NCBI RefSeq assembly: GCF_004124325.1
Contig: NZ_QBDT01000001.1
Coordinates: 6,262,001-6,326,000 of the forward strand
Length of the DNA: 64,000 bases
Reading direction: 5' to 3'
DNA from: Streptomyces sp. L2
GTDB lineage: Bacteria; Actinomycetota; Actinomycetes; Streptomycetales; Streptomycetaceae
Positions 21,062-28,894 of the stretch are shown piece after piece. The notes under the pieces are model-generated. The model was not told where the DNA came from and did no database searches. It saw only the letters and a program-made list of their open reading frames with translations. The position numbers and the translations under genes were made by a program. How positions within the stretch are numbered: position 1 is the stretch's first letter; each line of letters begins with the position of its first letter.

Positions 21062-22804
21062 ATGGTCTTCTCCGTGTTGGAGGAGATGCGGATACGGTCG
21101 CTCGGGGTCATCGACGACGCCGTGGTCGAGCTGTCGCCCGGGTTCACCGCGGTCACCGGCGAGACGGGCGCGGGCAAGACCATGGTGGTCACCAGCCTGG
21201 GCCTGCTGCTCGGTGGCCGGGCGGACCCGGCGCTCGTGCGGATCGGGGCCGGGAAAGCGGTCGTGGAGGGGCGGATCGCCGTGCCCGCCGACGCGGCCGC
21301 CGTCGTACGCGCCGAGGAGGCCGGGGCCGAGCTGGACGACGGTGCCCTGCTGATCAGCCGTACCGTTTCCGCGGAGGGCCGCTCACGGGCGCACCTGGGC
21401 GGGCGCAGCGTGCCCGTCGGGCTGCTCGCCGAGCTGGCCGACGACCTGGTGGCCGTGCACGGTCAGACCGACCAGCAGGGGCTGCTGAAGCTGTCCCGGC
21501 AACGGCAGGCCCTCGACCGGTACGCCGGGGACACCGTCGCCGGGCCGCTCGACAAGTACACCGAGGCCTACCGGCGGCTGCGGGCGGTCTCCGCCGAGCT
21601 GGAGGAGATCACCACACGCGCGCGTGAGCGCGCCCAGGAAGCCGACCTGCTGCGCTACGGCCTCGACGAGATCGCCGCCGTGGAACCGCGCGCGGGGGAG
21701 GACGTGGAGCTGGCCGAGGAGGCCGAGCGGCTCGGGCACGCCGAGGCGCTGTCGTCCGCCGCCACCGCCGCGCACGCCGCCCTCGCCGGCAACCCCGAGG
21801 ACCCCGAGGGCATCGACGCCTCGACCCTCGTCGCGGGCGCGCACCGGGCGCTGGAGGCCGTACGGTCCCACGACCCGGCGCTGGCCGCGCTCGCCGAGCG
21901 GATCGGGGAGGTCGGCATCCTGCTCGGCGACGTCGCGGGCGAGCTGGCCGGGTACGCCGACGACCTGGACGCCGACCCGCTGCGGCTGGCCGCCGTGGAG
22001 GAGCGCCGGGCCGCGCTGACGTCCCTCACCCGCAAGTACGGCGACGACGTGGGCGCCGTACTCGCCTGGGCCGAGCAGAGCGCCGCCCGGCTCACCGAAC
22101 TGGACGGCGACGACGACCGGATCGGGGAGCTGACCGCTGAACGGGACGCGCTGCGCACCGAACTGGGCGCGCTGGCCCAGGCCCTGACGGACGCCCGGAC
22201 GGGGGCCGCCGAGCGGTTCGCGGCCGCCGTGACCGCCGAACTGGCCTCGCTGGCGATGCCCCACGCGCGCGTGTCGTTCGACATCCGGCAGACCGAGGAC
22301 CCCGAGGGCGTCGAGGTCGGCGGCCGGACGGTCGCGTACGGGCCGTCGGGCGCGGACGAGGTCGAGCTGCTGCTCGCCCCGCACCCGGGCGCGCCGCCCC
22401 GGCCGATCGCCAAGGGCGCGTCCGGTGGCGAGCTGTCCCGCGTGATGCTGGCCGTGGAGGTCGTGTTCGCGGGCACCGACCCGGTGCCGACGTACCTCTT
22501 CGACGAGGTCGACGCCGGCGTCGGCGGCAAGGCCGCGGTCGAGATCGGCCGGCGGCTGGCGAAGCTCGCCCGGACCGCACAGGTCGTCGTGGTCACCCAC
22601 CTGCCCCAGGTGGCCGCCTTCGCCGACCGGCAGCTGCTGGTCGAGAAGACCGACGACGGCTCCGTCACCCGCTCCGGCGTCAAGGTCCTGGAGGGCGAGG
22701 AACGCGTCCGCGAGCTCTCCCGGATGCTGGCCGGCCAGGAGGACTCCGAGACGGCCCGCGCCCACGCGGAGGAACTACTGGCCACAGCCCGGGCGGACCT
22801 GTAG
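21062..22804 (+). CDS. recN: DNA repair protein RecN
   Basis: 580 residues; SMC-like ATPase of double-strand-break repair. Walker A is VTGETGAGKTMVVTSL and a Q-loop region precedes a long Ala/Glu/Arg-rich coiled coil (about residues 170-370). The ABC signature is KGASGGELSRVMLAVEV, and Walker B is TYLFDEVDAGVGGKAAVEIG. The ATG at 21062 (MVFSVLEEMRIRSLGVI) is chosen. Alternatives are the ATG at 21086, which starts directly at MRIRSLG behind GGAGGAG at very short spacing, and a GTG at 21035. Last gene of the tlyA-nadK-recN cluster. Confidence 0.94.
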   Translation: MVFSVLEEMRIRSLGVIDDAVVELSPGFTAVTGETGAGKTMVVTSLGLLLGGRADPALVRIGAGKAVVEGRIAVPADAAAVVRAEEAGAELDDGALLISRTVSAEGRSRAHLGGRSVPVGLLAELADDLVAVHGQTDQQGLLKLSRQRQALDRYAGDTVAGPLDKYTEAYRRLRAVSAELEEITTRARERAQEADLLRYGLDEIAAVEPRAGEDVELAEEAERLGHAEALSSAATAAHAALAGNPEDPEGIDASTLVAGAHRALEAVRSHDPALAALAERIGEVGILLGDVAGELAGYADDLDADPLRLAAVEERRAALTSLTRKYGDDVGAVLAWAEQSAARLTELDGDDDRIGELTAERDALRTELGALAQALTDARTGAAERFAAAVTAELASLAMPHARVSFDIRQTEDPEGVEVGGRTVAYGPSGADEVELLLAPHPGAPPRPIAKGASGGELSRVMLAVEVVFAGTDPVPTYLFDEVDAGVGGKAAVEIGRRLAKLARTAQVVVVTHLPQVAAFADRQLLVEKTDDGSVTRSGVKVLEGEERVRELSRMLAGQEDSETARAHAEELLATARADL

Positions 22805-23215
22805 GGGTCTTTGCGGGGCGGAGCCACAGGGGCCTTTGCGGGTGGGCCAGCAGCCGGTCTTTGCGGGTCGGGCCTGCGGCGCCCTCCGTGGGTGGGCGTG
22901 TAGCCGGCCCTTGCGGGCGGGCCTGTAGAGCGGGCCTCTGCGGGCGGAGCTGCATGGGCCTTTGCGTGCGGCCTGTGGCCGGTCTCTGCGGGCGGGCCTG
23001 TAGGGCCTCTGTGGGTGGGCGTGTAGCCGGCCCTTGCGGGCGGAGCTGCATGGGCCTTTGTGTGCGGCCTGTGGCCGGTCTCTGCGGGGCGGGCCGGTAG
23101 GGGCGTGTGCGGGCGGCCTGTGGGGGCCTTTGCGGGGCGGACTCGCAGCGGCCTCTGCGGGCGGAGCCGTAGGGGTCTTTGCGGGCGGGCCTGGAGCGGC
23201 CCTTAGGGTGGCCGG
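22805..23215 (+). repeat. Degenerate GC-rich minisatellite downstream of recN
   Basis: About 400 bases made of roughly 13 degenerate copies of a 25-35-base unit centred on GGCCTTTGCGGGCGGGCCTG. Longer blocks are duplicated: GTGGGTGGGCGTGTAGCCGG occurs at about 22889 and 23011. The block around GGAGCTGCATGGGCCTTTG recurs at about 22945 and 23041, followed by the same GTGCGGCCTGTGGCCGGTCT. Short open frames across it reflect repeat composition; I see no convincing gene. Confidence 0.85.
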
Positions 23216-23974
23216 ATGATCGGCAGCCGGAAGTACCGTTCGCTGTTGGTGTCCGCCGTGCTCACCCAGGCCGGGTTCGTGCTGCTGCGGGCCAACCCGC
23301 CGGGGAGGCCGGACCGTTGGGAGCGGACGAATCACGCGGGGCGGATCGTCAGGCTGTACGCCGGGCCGGCGACCGCGGTCGGCGCGGCGGCAGCTGCGGC
23401 GCGGGTGAGCCCCGCCGCGGGCGCCGCCGTGCTGGCCGCCGGCGCCTGCGGGGCGTACGACGACGTCGTCGGCCACGCCACCGGCGACACCCGGCGCGGC
23501 TTCCGTGCCCACCTCGGCGCGCTGCGGCACGGCGAAGTGACCAGCGGCGCCGTCAAGTTGTTCGGGATCGGTGCCGCCGGTCTGGCCACGGGCGCGCTGT
23601 TGAAGGAACGGCCGCTCGACAAGCTGCTCGCCGGGATCGTGATCGCGGGGGCCGCGCATGCTGTCAACCTCGTCGACGTACGGCCCGGCCGGGCGCTCGG
23701 GGCGGTGCTCGCGCTCGGTGCTCCGGGGATGCTGCGCGGCGGGCCGGGCGGCGATCTGGCCGCCGTCGCGGTGGGGGCCGCGGCCGCCGTGCTCCGCGAG
23801 GACCTCGGCGAGCGCGTGATGCTCGGGGACACGGGGGCGCACGCCCTGGGCGCGACGCTGGGAGCGGCAGCCGTCGTCTCCAACCGGCGCCCGGGGTTGC
23901 TCGCCCACGCCGTGGCGGTGGTCGCCGCCACGGTGTACGGGGACCGGGTGAGCGCGTGGGCGCGGACGCCGTGA
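23216..23974 (+). CDS. MraY/WecA-like membrane protein (short, degenerate family member)
   Basis: 252 residues with several hydrophobic segments. Three stretches sit in the order and spacing of the polyprenyl-phosphate sugar-1-phosphate transferase family. AYDDVVGH has the paired Asp, AHAVNLVDVRPGRALGA resembles the NALNLIDGLDG motif, and VMLGDTGAHALGATLG resembles the FLGDSGS motif. The protein is shorter than MraY (about 360) and the motifs are diverged, so catalytic activity is uncertain. It begins with an ATG directly after the minisatellite and is followed at about 290 bases by a glycosyltransferase gene, which suggests a shared role in envelope glycan synthesis. Confidence 0.65.
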   Translation: MIGSRKYRSLLVSAVLTQAGFVLLRANPPGRPDRWERTNHAGRIVRLYAGPATAVGAAAAAARVSPAAGAAVLAAGACGAYDDVVGHATGDTRRGFRAHLGALRHGEVTSGAVKLFGIGAAGLATGALLKERPLDKLLAGIVIAGAAHAVNLVDVRPGRALGAVLALGAPGMLRGGPGGDLAAVAVGAAAAVLREDLGERVMLGDTGAHALGATLGAAAVVSNRRPGLLAHAVAVVAATVYGDRVSAWARTP

Positions 23975-24263
23975 GCTGCTGACCTCCGGGTACGGGCGGC
24001 TGGACCTTTCGGCCGGGCCGGGATTTCGCTCACCCGTGTGGGTGACGTGCTCCGGCGCACCGCCCCGGCCCACCGCCGTGCGCGTCTCCCGGCGTTGCCC
24101 GGAACGGCCCTGCGCCCTGGCATGCTTGGCAGGGAACGCGATGGGCGCGGGAGGGGCGCGCGGCACATACGTCCGCATCGTTCCGCCCGCTACCTTCTGT
24201 ACGTCCCTCGTGTCCCCGCCCCACCCCACCCCGAGTCGGCCGAGTCAGGAGCCCCAGGCAACC

Positions 24264-25409
24264 GTGAGCCCCGCGAGTCCCGTGAGCAGCAACGCACCGC
24301 ACGGCCAGGCGCCGCTGCGCACCGTGCAGGTGCTCGGCGGAGGCAACGCCGGCAGCAGCGCGCACGTGCGGTCACTGGCCGAGGGGCTCGTCGCGCGGGG
24401 CGTGCGGGTCACGGTGTGCGCCCCCGTGGAGGCCGATCGCGCCTACGACTTCACCGGAGCCGGCGCCGAGCACGTGCACGTGCCGCGCAGCAGCGATCCC
24501 GTGTCCGTGGCGGCGCTCCGGACGGCCTGCACGGACGCCGACCTGGTCCACGCGCACGGGCTGCACGCCTCCTTCCGCGCCGTGCTCGCCCTCGGCGGCC
24601 GGACCACCCCGCTGGTGGTGACCTGGCACAACCGGGCCCACGCCGAGGGTGCGCGGGCGCATCTGCTGCGGCTGCTGGAGCGGCGTGTGGTGCGCACGGC
24701 CGCCGTCGTCCTGGGCACCACCTCCGACCTCGTCGACCGCGCCCGCCGCAACGGAGCCCGGGACGCCCGCCTCGCCGCCGTGGCCCTGCCGGGCCGGCGC
24801 CGGCCGGCCGTACCGGACGACCCCGACCGGCTGCCGCCCAAGGTCCGCGCCGAACTCGGCTCCACCGGACGCCCGTTGCTCATCGCCGTCGGCTCCCTCG
24901 ACGGGCTGCGCGGCTACGACGTCCTGCTCGACGCGGCCCGCACCTGGCGGGACCTCGATCCGGCGCCGCTGGTCGTCATCGCGGGGGAGGGGCCGCTGCG
25001 GCCCGAACTGCGGCGGCGCATCGCGGAGGAGGAACTCCCGGTCCGGCTCCTCGGACGCCGCGAGGACGTGCCCGAACTGCTCGCCGCCGCCGACGTGGCG
25101 CTCGTGACCAGCAAGTGGGAGTCCCGGTCCGTCCTGGCCCAGGAGGCGCTGTACGCGCGCGTGCCGCTCGTCGCGACCGCCGTCGGCGGCATCCCGGACC
25201 TCGTCGGCGACGCCGCCGAACTCGTCCCCTACGGCGACGCGAAGGCGCTCGCCGACACCGTCGTACGCCTCCTCGCCGACCCGGAGCGCCGGGAAACGCT
25301 CCGCGAACGGGGCGCCCGCCAGGCGGCGGGGTGGCCGACGGAGGACGAAACGGTCGCCCAAGTACTCAGCGTCTACGACGAACTGACCCAACCCAGGCCA
25401 CTGGCCTAG
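24264..25409 (+). CDS. GT4-type glycosyltransferase
   Basis: 381 residues with a GT-B fold. The N-terminal domain begins PLRTVQVLGGGNAGSSAHVR, with the glycine loop of group 1 transferases, and continues with DLVHAHGLHASFRAVLAL and LVVTWHNRAHAEG. The C-terminal nucleotide-sugar domain has IAVGSLDGLRGYDVLLDAAR, VVIAGEGPLRPELRRRI and the EX7E-like WESRSVLAQEALYARVPLVA, followed by GGIPDLVG. The GTG at 24264 was chosen with AGGAG 12 bases before it; the upstream open frame looks non-coding. It probably acts with the MraY/WecA-like protein upstream. Acceptor and sugar are unknown. Confidence 0.85.
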   Translation: MSPASPVSSNAPHGQAPLRTVQVLGGGNAGSSAHVRSLAEGLVARGVRVTVCAPVEADRAYDFTGAGAEHVHVPRSSDPVSVAALRTACTDADLVHAHGLHASFRAVLALGGRTTPLVVTWHNRAHAEGARAHLLRLLERRVVRTAAVVLGTTSDLVDRARRNGARDARLAAVALPGRRRPAVPDDPDRLPPKVRAELGSTGRPLLIAVGSLDGLRGYDVLLDAARTWRDLDPAPLVVIAGEGPLRPELRRRIAEEELPVRLLGRREDVPELLAAADVALVTSKWESRSVLAQEALYARVPLVATAVGGIPDLVGDAAELVPYGDAKALADTVVRLLADPERRETLRERGARQAAGWPTEDETVAQVLSVYDELTQPRPLA

Positions 25410-25725
25410 TCGGCGGAGTGCCGCCCCCGGGGAGGTTTTCGTGCACACCTGCGGGCCGGTGGGGGCTCGTCGCGCAGTTCCCCGCGCCCCTTTCGGGGCG
25501 CGGCCCGTGGAGGCAGATCGCGCCCGCGCCCGGGGCTGTGACGAAACGCGGCTCGCCGTGTGGGCGCGGCCAGCGATGCGCAGGCTTGGGCGGCTGGGTG
25601 CGCCCCGAAGGGGCGCGGGGAACTGCGCGATCAGCCCCCACCGGCCCGCAGGCGAGCGCGCACGCGTCGGGGCTGGGGCGGCGGCAGTCCAGGCTCATTG
25701 GACAGTCACCGGGCTCGGCGCAGCG
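25410..25725. repeat. Inverted pair of dispersed hairpin repeats between convergent genes
   Basis: No gene. Two copies of the dispersed repeat face each other: 25448-25501 (reverse orientation) and 25600-25652 (forward). They are near-identical over about 53 bases (two substitutions and one base of length difference). Each contains its own GCGCCCC/GGGGCGC hairpin, and together they could form one long stem with a roughly 100-base loop. It lies between the 3' ends of the glycosyltransferase and PucR genes. Confidence 0.85.
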
Positions 25726-27381
25726 TCAGACGTGGCGGCGGGCCCGGAGGGCGAGGCTCAGGGCCAGGACGGTTTGGGGGTCTTCCAGGTCCGTGCCGAG
25801 CAGTTCGGCGATGCGGGCCAGGCGGTTGTAGAGGGTCTGCCGGTTGAGGTGCAGCTCGCGGGCCGTTTCCGCCTTGCGGCCCGCGTGGGCCAGGTACGTC
25901 TCCAGCGTGGGCAGCAGCGGCGGCTTGGAGCGGTGGTCATGCTCCCGCAGCGGCCCGATCGCGCGGTCCACGAACGCCGCCAGGTCGGGATGGTCGCGCA
26001 GCCGCCACAGCAGCAGCTCGGTGTCCAGGCGCCGCGCGTCGTACCAGGGCCGGTCGGTCAGCCCCTGGGCCGCCGTCGCCGTCTCCGCGGCGTGCCGGAG
26101 CCCCGCCGATGCCGCCGCCCAGCCGCCCGCCACCCCGACGACCACCACCGGCGGCGGGGACCCGGGCCGGTGCATCCCGGCCCGCTCCACGCCCGTCCGC
26201 AGCGCCGCCGCGACCCGGTCCGCGACCGCGGAGCGCTCCGACTCCGCGCGCAGCCCGAGCAGCACCGGTACCCGGCCCTCCACCGGCCGCACGCCCAGCA
26301 GCACCGGCACGCCCACCGCGGCCAGTTCCTCGCCGACGGCACGCGCCAGCACCGCCCAGCCCCCGCCGGGGGAGAGCGAGTCGCCGAGCCGCATCACCAC
26401 CGGCAGCAGCGGGCCGGCGCCCGGCCGGAAGCCCAGCACCCTGGCCTGCGCCGGCGCGTCCTCCGCCGTGATCCGGCCCTCCGCCAGGTCGGTGAGGAAG
26501 TCGCCCCGGCCGCGGGCCGCCAGCTCCTCCTCCTGCCGGGCCTGCATCAGCACCACCGCCAGGATGCCCGCGGCCCGCTCGGCGGCGAGCCGGTGCACCG
26601 GGGCCAGCGGCGCGCACACCGGCAGCAGCACGAGCCGGGCCCGTACCGCGCCCGCCGTCCCCGGACCGCCGCCCGGCACGTCCACCAGCACCGAACCGGC
26701 CGGCGGCGGCACGTCCTTGTGCGGGCCTCGCAGCCCCTCCCAGACCTGCAGCGGATCCGCGCCCTCGGGGCCCGACCCGGCCGCGTACAGCAGCAGCCCG
26801 TCCGCCGTCTCCAGGAACACCGGGTTGCCGCCGAAGTCGGCCAGGATCCCCAGCACCTGCGGCACCCCGCCCCCGCCCAGCAGCGCCTCGGTGCACCGCC
26901 GGTGGACCTCCTCCGCCCGCTGGAGCAGCGCGTAGTGGCCGTTGACGATCTCGGTGTGGATCTCCTCGGTCACCGTCACGAACGGCACCTCGCGGTGCAG
27001 TTGGACCAGCGGCAGCCCCGCCGCCCGCGCGGTGTCCACGAGGGCGGCCGGGAGCCGGGCGAAACGCGGGCCCAGCTCCACCACCAGGGCGGCGATGCCC
27101 CGCTCGGCGAGCGTGCGGACGAACGCCCGCTGTTCGGCGGGCCGGGTGCCCAGGCCGTAGCCGGTGGTGAGCAGCAGCTCGCCGCCCTTGAGGAGCGACG
27201 CGATGTTCGGCACCTCGCCCGCGTGCACCCAGCGGACGGTCCGCCCGAGCCGGTCGGCGCCCGCCACGATCTCCGGCAGACCACTGCGCAGCCCGGGCAG
27301 CTCCAGCGCCCGCCGAACGGTGATCCCGGCGCCCTGGGTGTCGAACCCACCGCCCGCTCTGCTCTCCGTACCGCTCTCCAT
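25726..27381 (-). CDS. PucR family transcriptional regulator
   Basis: 551 residues. The N-terminal PucR ligand domain (ITVRRALELPGLRSGLPEIV... VPNIASLLKGGELLLTTGYG) occupies about residues 20-140. A GAF-like/GGDEF-like middle follows, and the C-terminal PucR-type helix-turn-helix is LPTLETYLAHAGRKAETARE followed by LHLNRQTLYNRLARIAELLG. Such regulators control purine catabolism, GABA use or other catabolic genes. The ATG at 27381 gives MESGTES; no strong ribosome binding site is seen. It is transcribed away from the FAD oxidoreductase and GH15 genes only in part: all three lie on the minus strand, with 44 bases to the oxidoreductase stop. Confidence 0.9.
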   Translation of the reverse strand: MESGTESRAGGGFDTQGAGITVRRALELPGLRSGLPEIVAGADRLGRTVRWVHAGEVPNIASLLKGGELLLTTGYGLGTRPAEQRAFVRTLAERGIAALVVELGPRFARLPAALVDTARAAGLPLVQLHREVPFVTVTEEIHTEIVNGHYALLQRAEEVHRRCTEALLGGGGVPQVLGILADFGGNPVFLETADGLLLYAAGSGPEGADPLQVWEGLRGPHKDVPPPAGSVLVDVPGGGPGTAGAVRARLVLLPVCAPLAPVHRLAAERAAGILAVVLMQARQEEELAARGRGDFLTDLAEGRITAEDAPAQARVLGFRPGAGPLLPVVMRLGDSLSPGGGWAVLARAVGEELAAVGVPVLLGVRPVEGRVPVLLGLRAESERSAVADRVAAALRTGVERAGMHRPGSPPPVVVVGVAGGWAAASAGLRHAAETATAAQGLTDRPWYDARRLDTELLLWRLRDHPDLAAFVDRAIGPLREHDHRSKPPLLPTLETYLAHAGRKAETARELHLNRQTLYNRLARIAELLGTDLEDPQTVLALSLALRARRHV

Positions 27382-27425
27382 GCAGCGGACGCTACCTGCG
27401 CGAACGCCCTCGGCACACCTCCCGG

Positions 27426-28808
27426 CTAGACCGGCCGGATGTTGTGGTTGAAGCGGAACACGTTGTCGGGGTCGTACGCCCGTTTCACCTTCTCCAGCCG
27501 CAGCAGGTTCCCGGCGCCCAGGCCCTCGCTCACCCGCTCGCCGCCCTCGTCGCCGATGAAGTTGAGGTAGACGGCCCCGCTGCGCCACGGGCGGACGGCG
27601 GCGCGGACGTCCCGCACCCAGGCGATGGCCCGCTCGTCGTCGGCCGGGTCCTCCCAGATGCCGAAGGGGTGCACCGCCCAGGGCGCGTCCCGGTAGGGCA
27701 CCGGGTAGTCGTGCGGGCCGGCCGCGATCGCGCCGCCCAGCGGGAACAGGATGTGCTGGGTGCCGGTCGGCACGGGCATGCTGTCGGCGCACGAGCAGTA
27801 CAGGTCCACCAGGTCGTCCGGCAGCCCGGTCAGGTACTCCGCCGACCAGTAGTTCCTGAGGCCGGGCGGATCGTCCAGCATGCACTGCACGTCCGCGTAC
27901 GGCATCGGGCCGACGATCTCCGCCTCGTGCGGCAGCGCCAGCAGCGGCCCGGCCAGCTTCCGCAGGCCCTCCTCGTCACCCGCGTAGGTGACCAGCACCC
28001 CGCACAGCAGCTTGCCGACCAGCTCCTCGGGGACGAACGGCTCCGGCGGACCGGTGACGTACAGCACCGCGCCGCTCGCCTCGTCCGGGCCGCCGCGGAT
28101 GACCTCGCGGAAGGTGCGCACCGCGTCCGGGCCGAACTGGGGCAGGCAGAGCAGCAGGGCGATGGAGAACCGCGGCAGCTCGTGCAGGTTCAGGGTGAGG
28201 GCGGTGGCGACGCCGAAGTTGCCCCCGCCGCCGTGCAGGGCCCAGAACAGTTCGGGGTTCTCGTCGGCGCTGGCGTGCACCCGCTCGGCGTCGGCGGTCA
28301 CCAGTTCCACGCCGAGCAGGTTGTCGACGGCCAGGCCGAAGGCGCGGTCCAGCCAGCCGGAGCCGCCGCCGAGGACGAAGCCGCCGACGCCGGTGGTGGA
28401 GGCCCGGCCGCCGGTGGTGGCGAGGCCGTAGGGCTGGGTGGCCCGGTCCAGGTGGCTCATCGTGGCGCCGCCCTCGACCCGTGCGGCCTCGGCCGCGGGG
28501 TCCACGGTCACCTGGTTCATCCGGCGCAGGTCCACCACGAGCGCGTTGTCGCCCAGCGCCGTGCCGGCCACGCTGTGCCCGCCGCCGCGCACGGCGATCG
28601 GCAGGTCCAGCTCCCGGCCGAAGCGGACGGCGCGGACGACGTCGGAGGCGTTCGCGCACTGGGCGATCACCGCCGGGCGGCGGTCGATCATCGCGTTGAA
28701 GACGGTACGGGCCTCGTCGTAGCCGGGGTCCCCAGGGGCGAACACGTCGCCGACCAGATCCTGACGCAGCGCGGCAAGGGCCGCACCCGCCTTAGAGAGG
28801 GAAGCCAT
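27426..28808 (-). CDS. FAD-linked oxidoreductase (BBE family)
   Basis: 460 residues. The PCMH-type FAD domain contains PIAVRGGGHSVAGTALGDNA, where the His is the expected covalent flavin attachment site, and GVGGFVLGGGSGWLDRAFGL. The C-terminal BBE motif is YDPDNVFRFNHNIRP. In bicovalent members a Cys precedes the GGG stretch; here that place reads STTGVGG, so single covalent attachment is expected. Relatives oxidise sugars, alkaloids or antibiotic intermediates; the substrate here is unknown. The ATG has a GGGGG-type ribosome binding site. It stands alone between the PucR and GH15 genes, and regulation by the adjacent PucR protein is possible but unproven. Confidence 0.9.
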   Translation of the reverse strand: MASLSKAGAALAALRQDLVGDVFAPGDPGYDEARTVFNAMIDRRPAVIAQCANASDVVRAVRFGRELDLPIAVRGGGHSVAGTALGDNALVVDLRRMNQVTVDPAAEAARVEGGATMSHLDRATQPYGLATTGGRASTTGVGGFVLGGGSGWLDRAFGLAVDNLLGVELVTADAERVHASADENPELFWALHGGGGNFGVATALTLNLHELPRFSIALLLCLPQFGPDAVRTFREVIRGGPDEASGAVLYVTGPPEPFVPEELVGKLLCGVLVTYAGDEEGLRKLAGPLLALPHEAEIVGPMPYADVQCMLDDPPGLRNYWSAEYLTGLPDDLVDLYCSCADSMPVPTGTQHILFPLGGAIAAGPHDYPVPYRDAPWAVHPFGIWEDPADDERAIAWVRDVRAAVRPWRSGAVYLNFIGDEGGERVSEGLGAGNLLRLEKVKRAYDPDNVFRFNHNIRPV

Positions 28809-28894
28809 GGCCGCCCCCTTTCCAAAAGGGGCTTTTGTCCGCCTTACAGCCTACGTTCCTGACATGGGGCGGTCACGCCGGGCGGGACGTCACC

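Noticed and set aside
22861..23100. Short Gly/Arg/Cys-rich open frame inside the recN-downstream array
   Set aside because: The frame simply reads the minisatellite, with CG-rich unit repeats, and has no start signal or family feature.
22805..23215. CRISPR-like repeat array
   Set aside because: Units vary in length and sequence, there are no unique spacers of constant length, and no cas genes are near.
24036..24263. Longer glycosyltransferase start upstream of 24264
   Set aside because: The upstream part is Pro/Arg/Cys-rich with no folding motif, and the GT-B domain begins after 24264.
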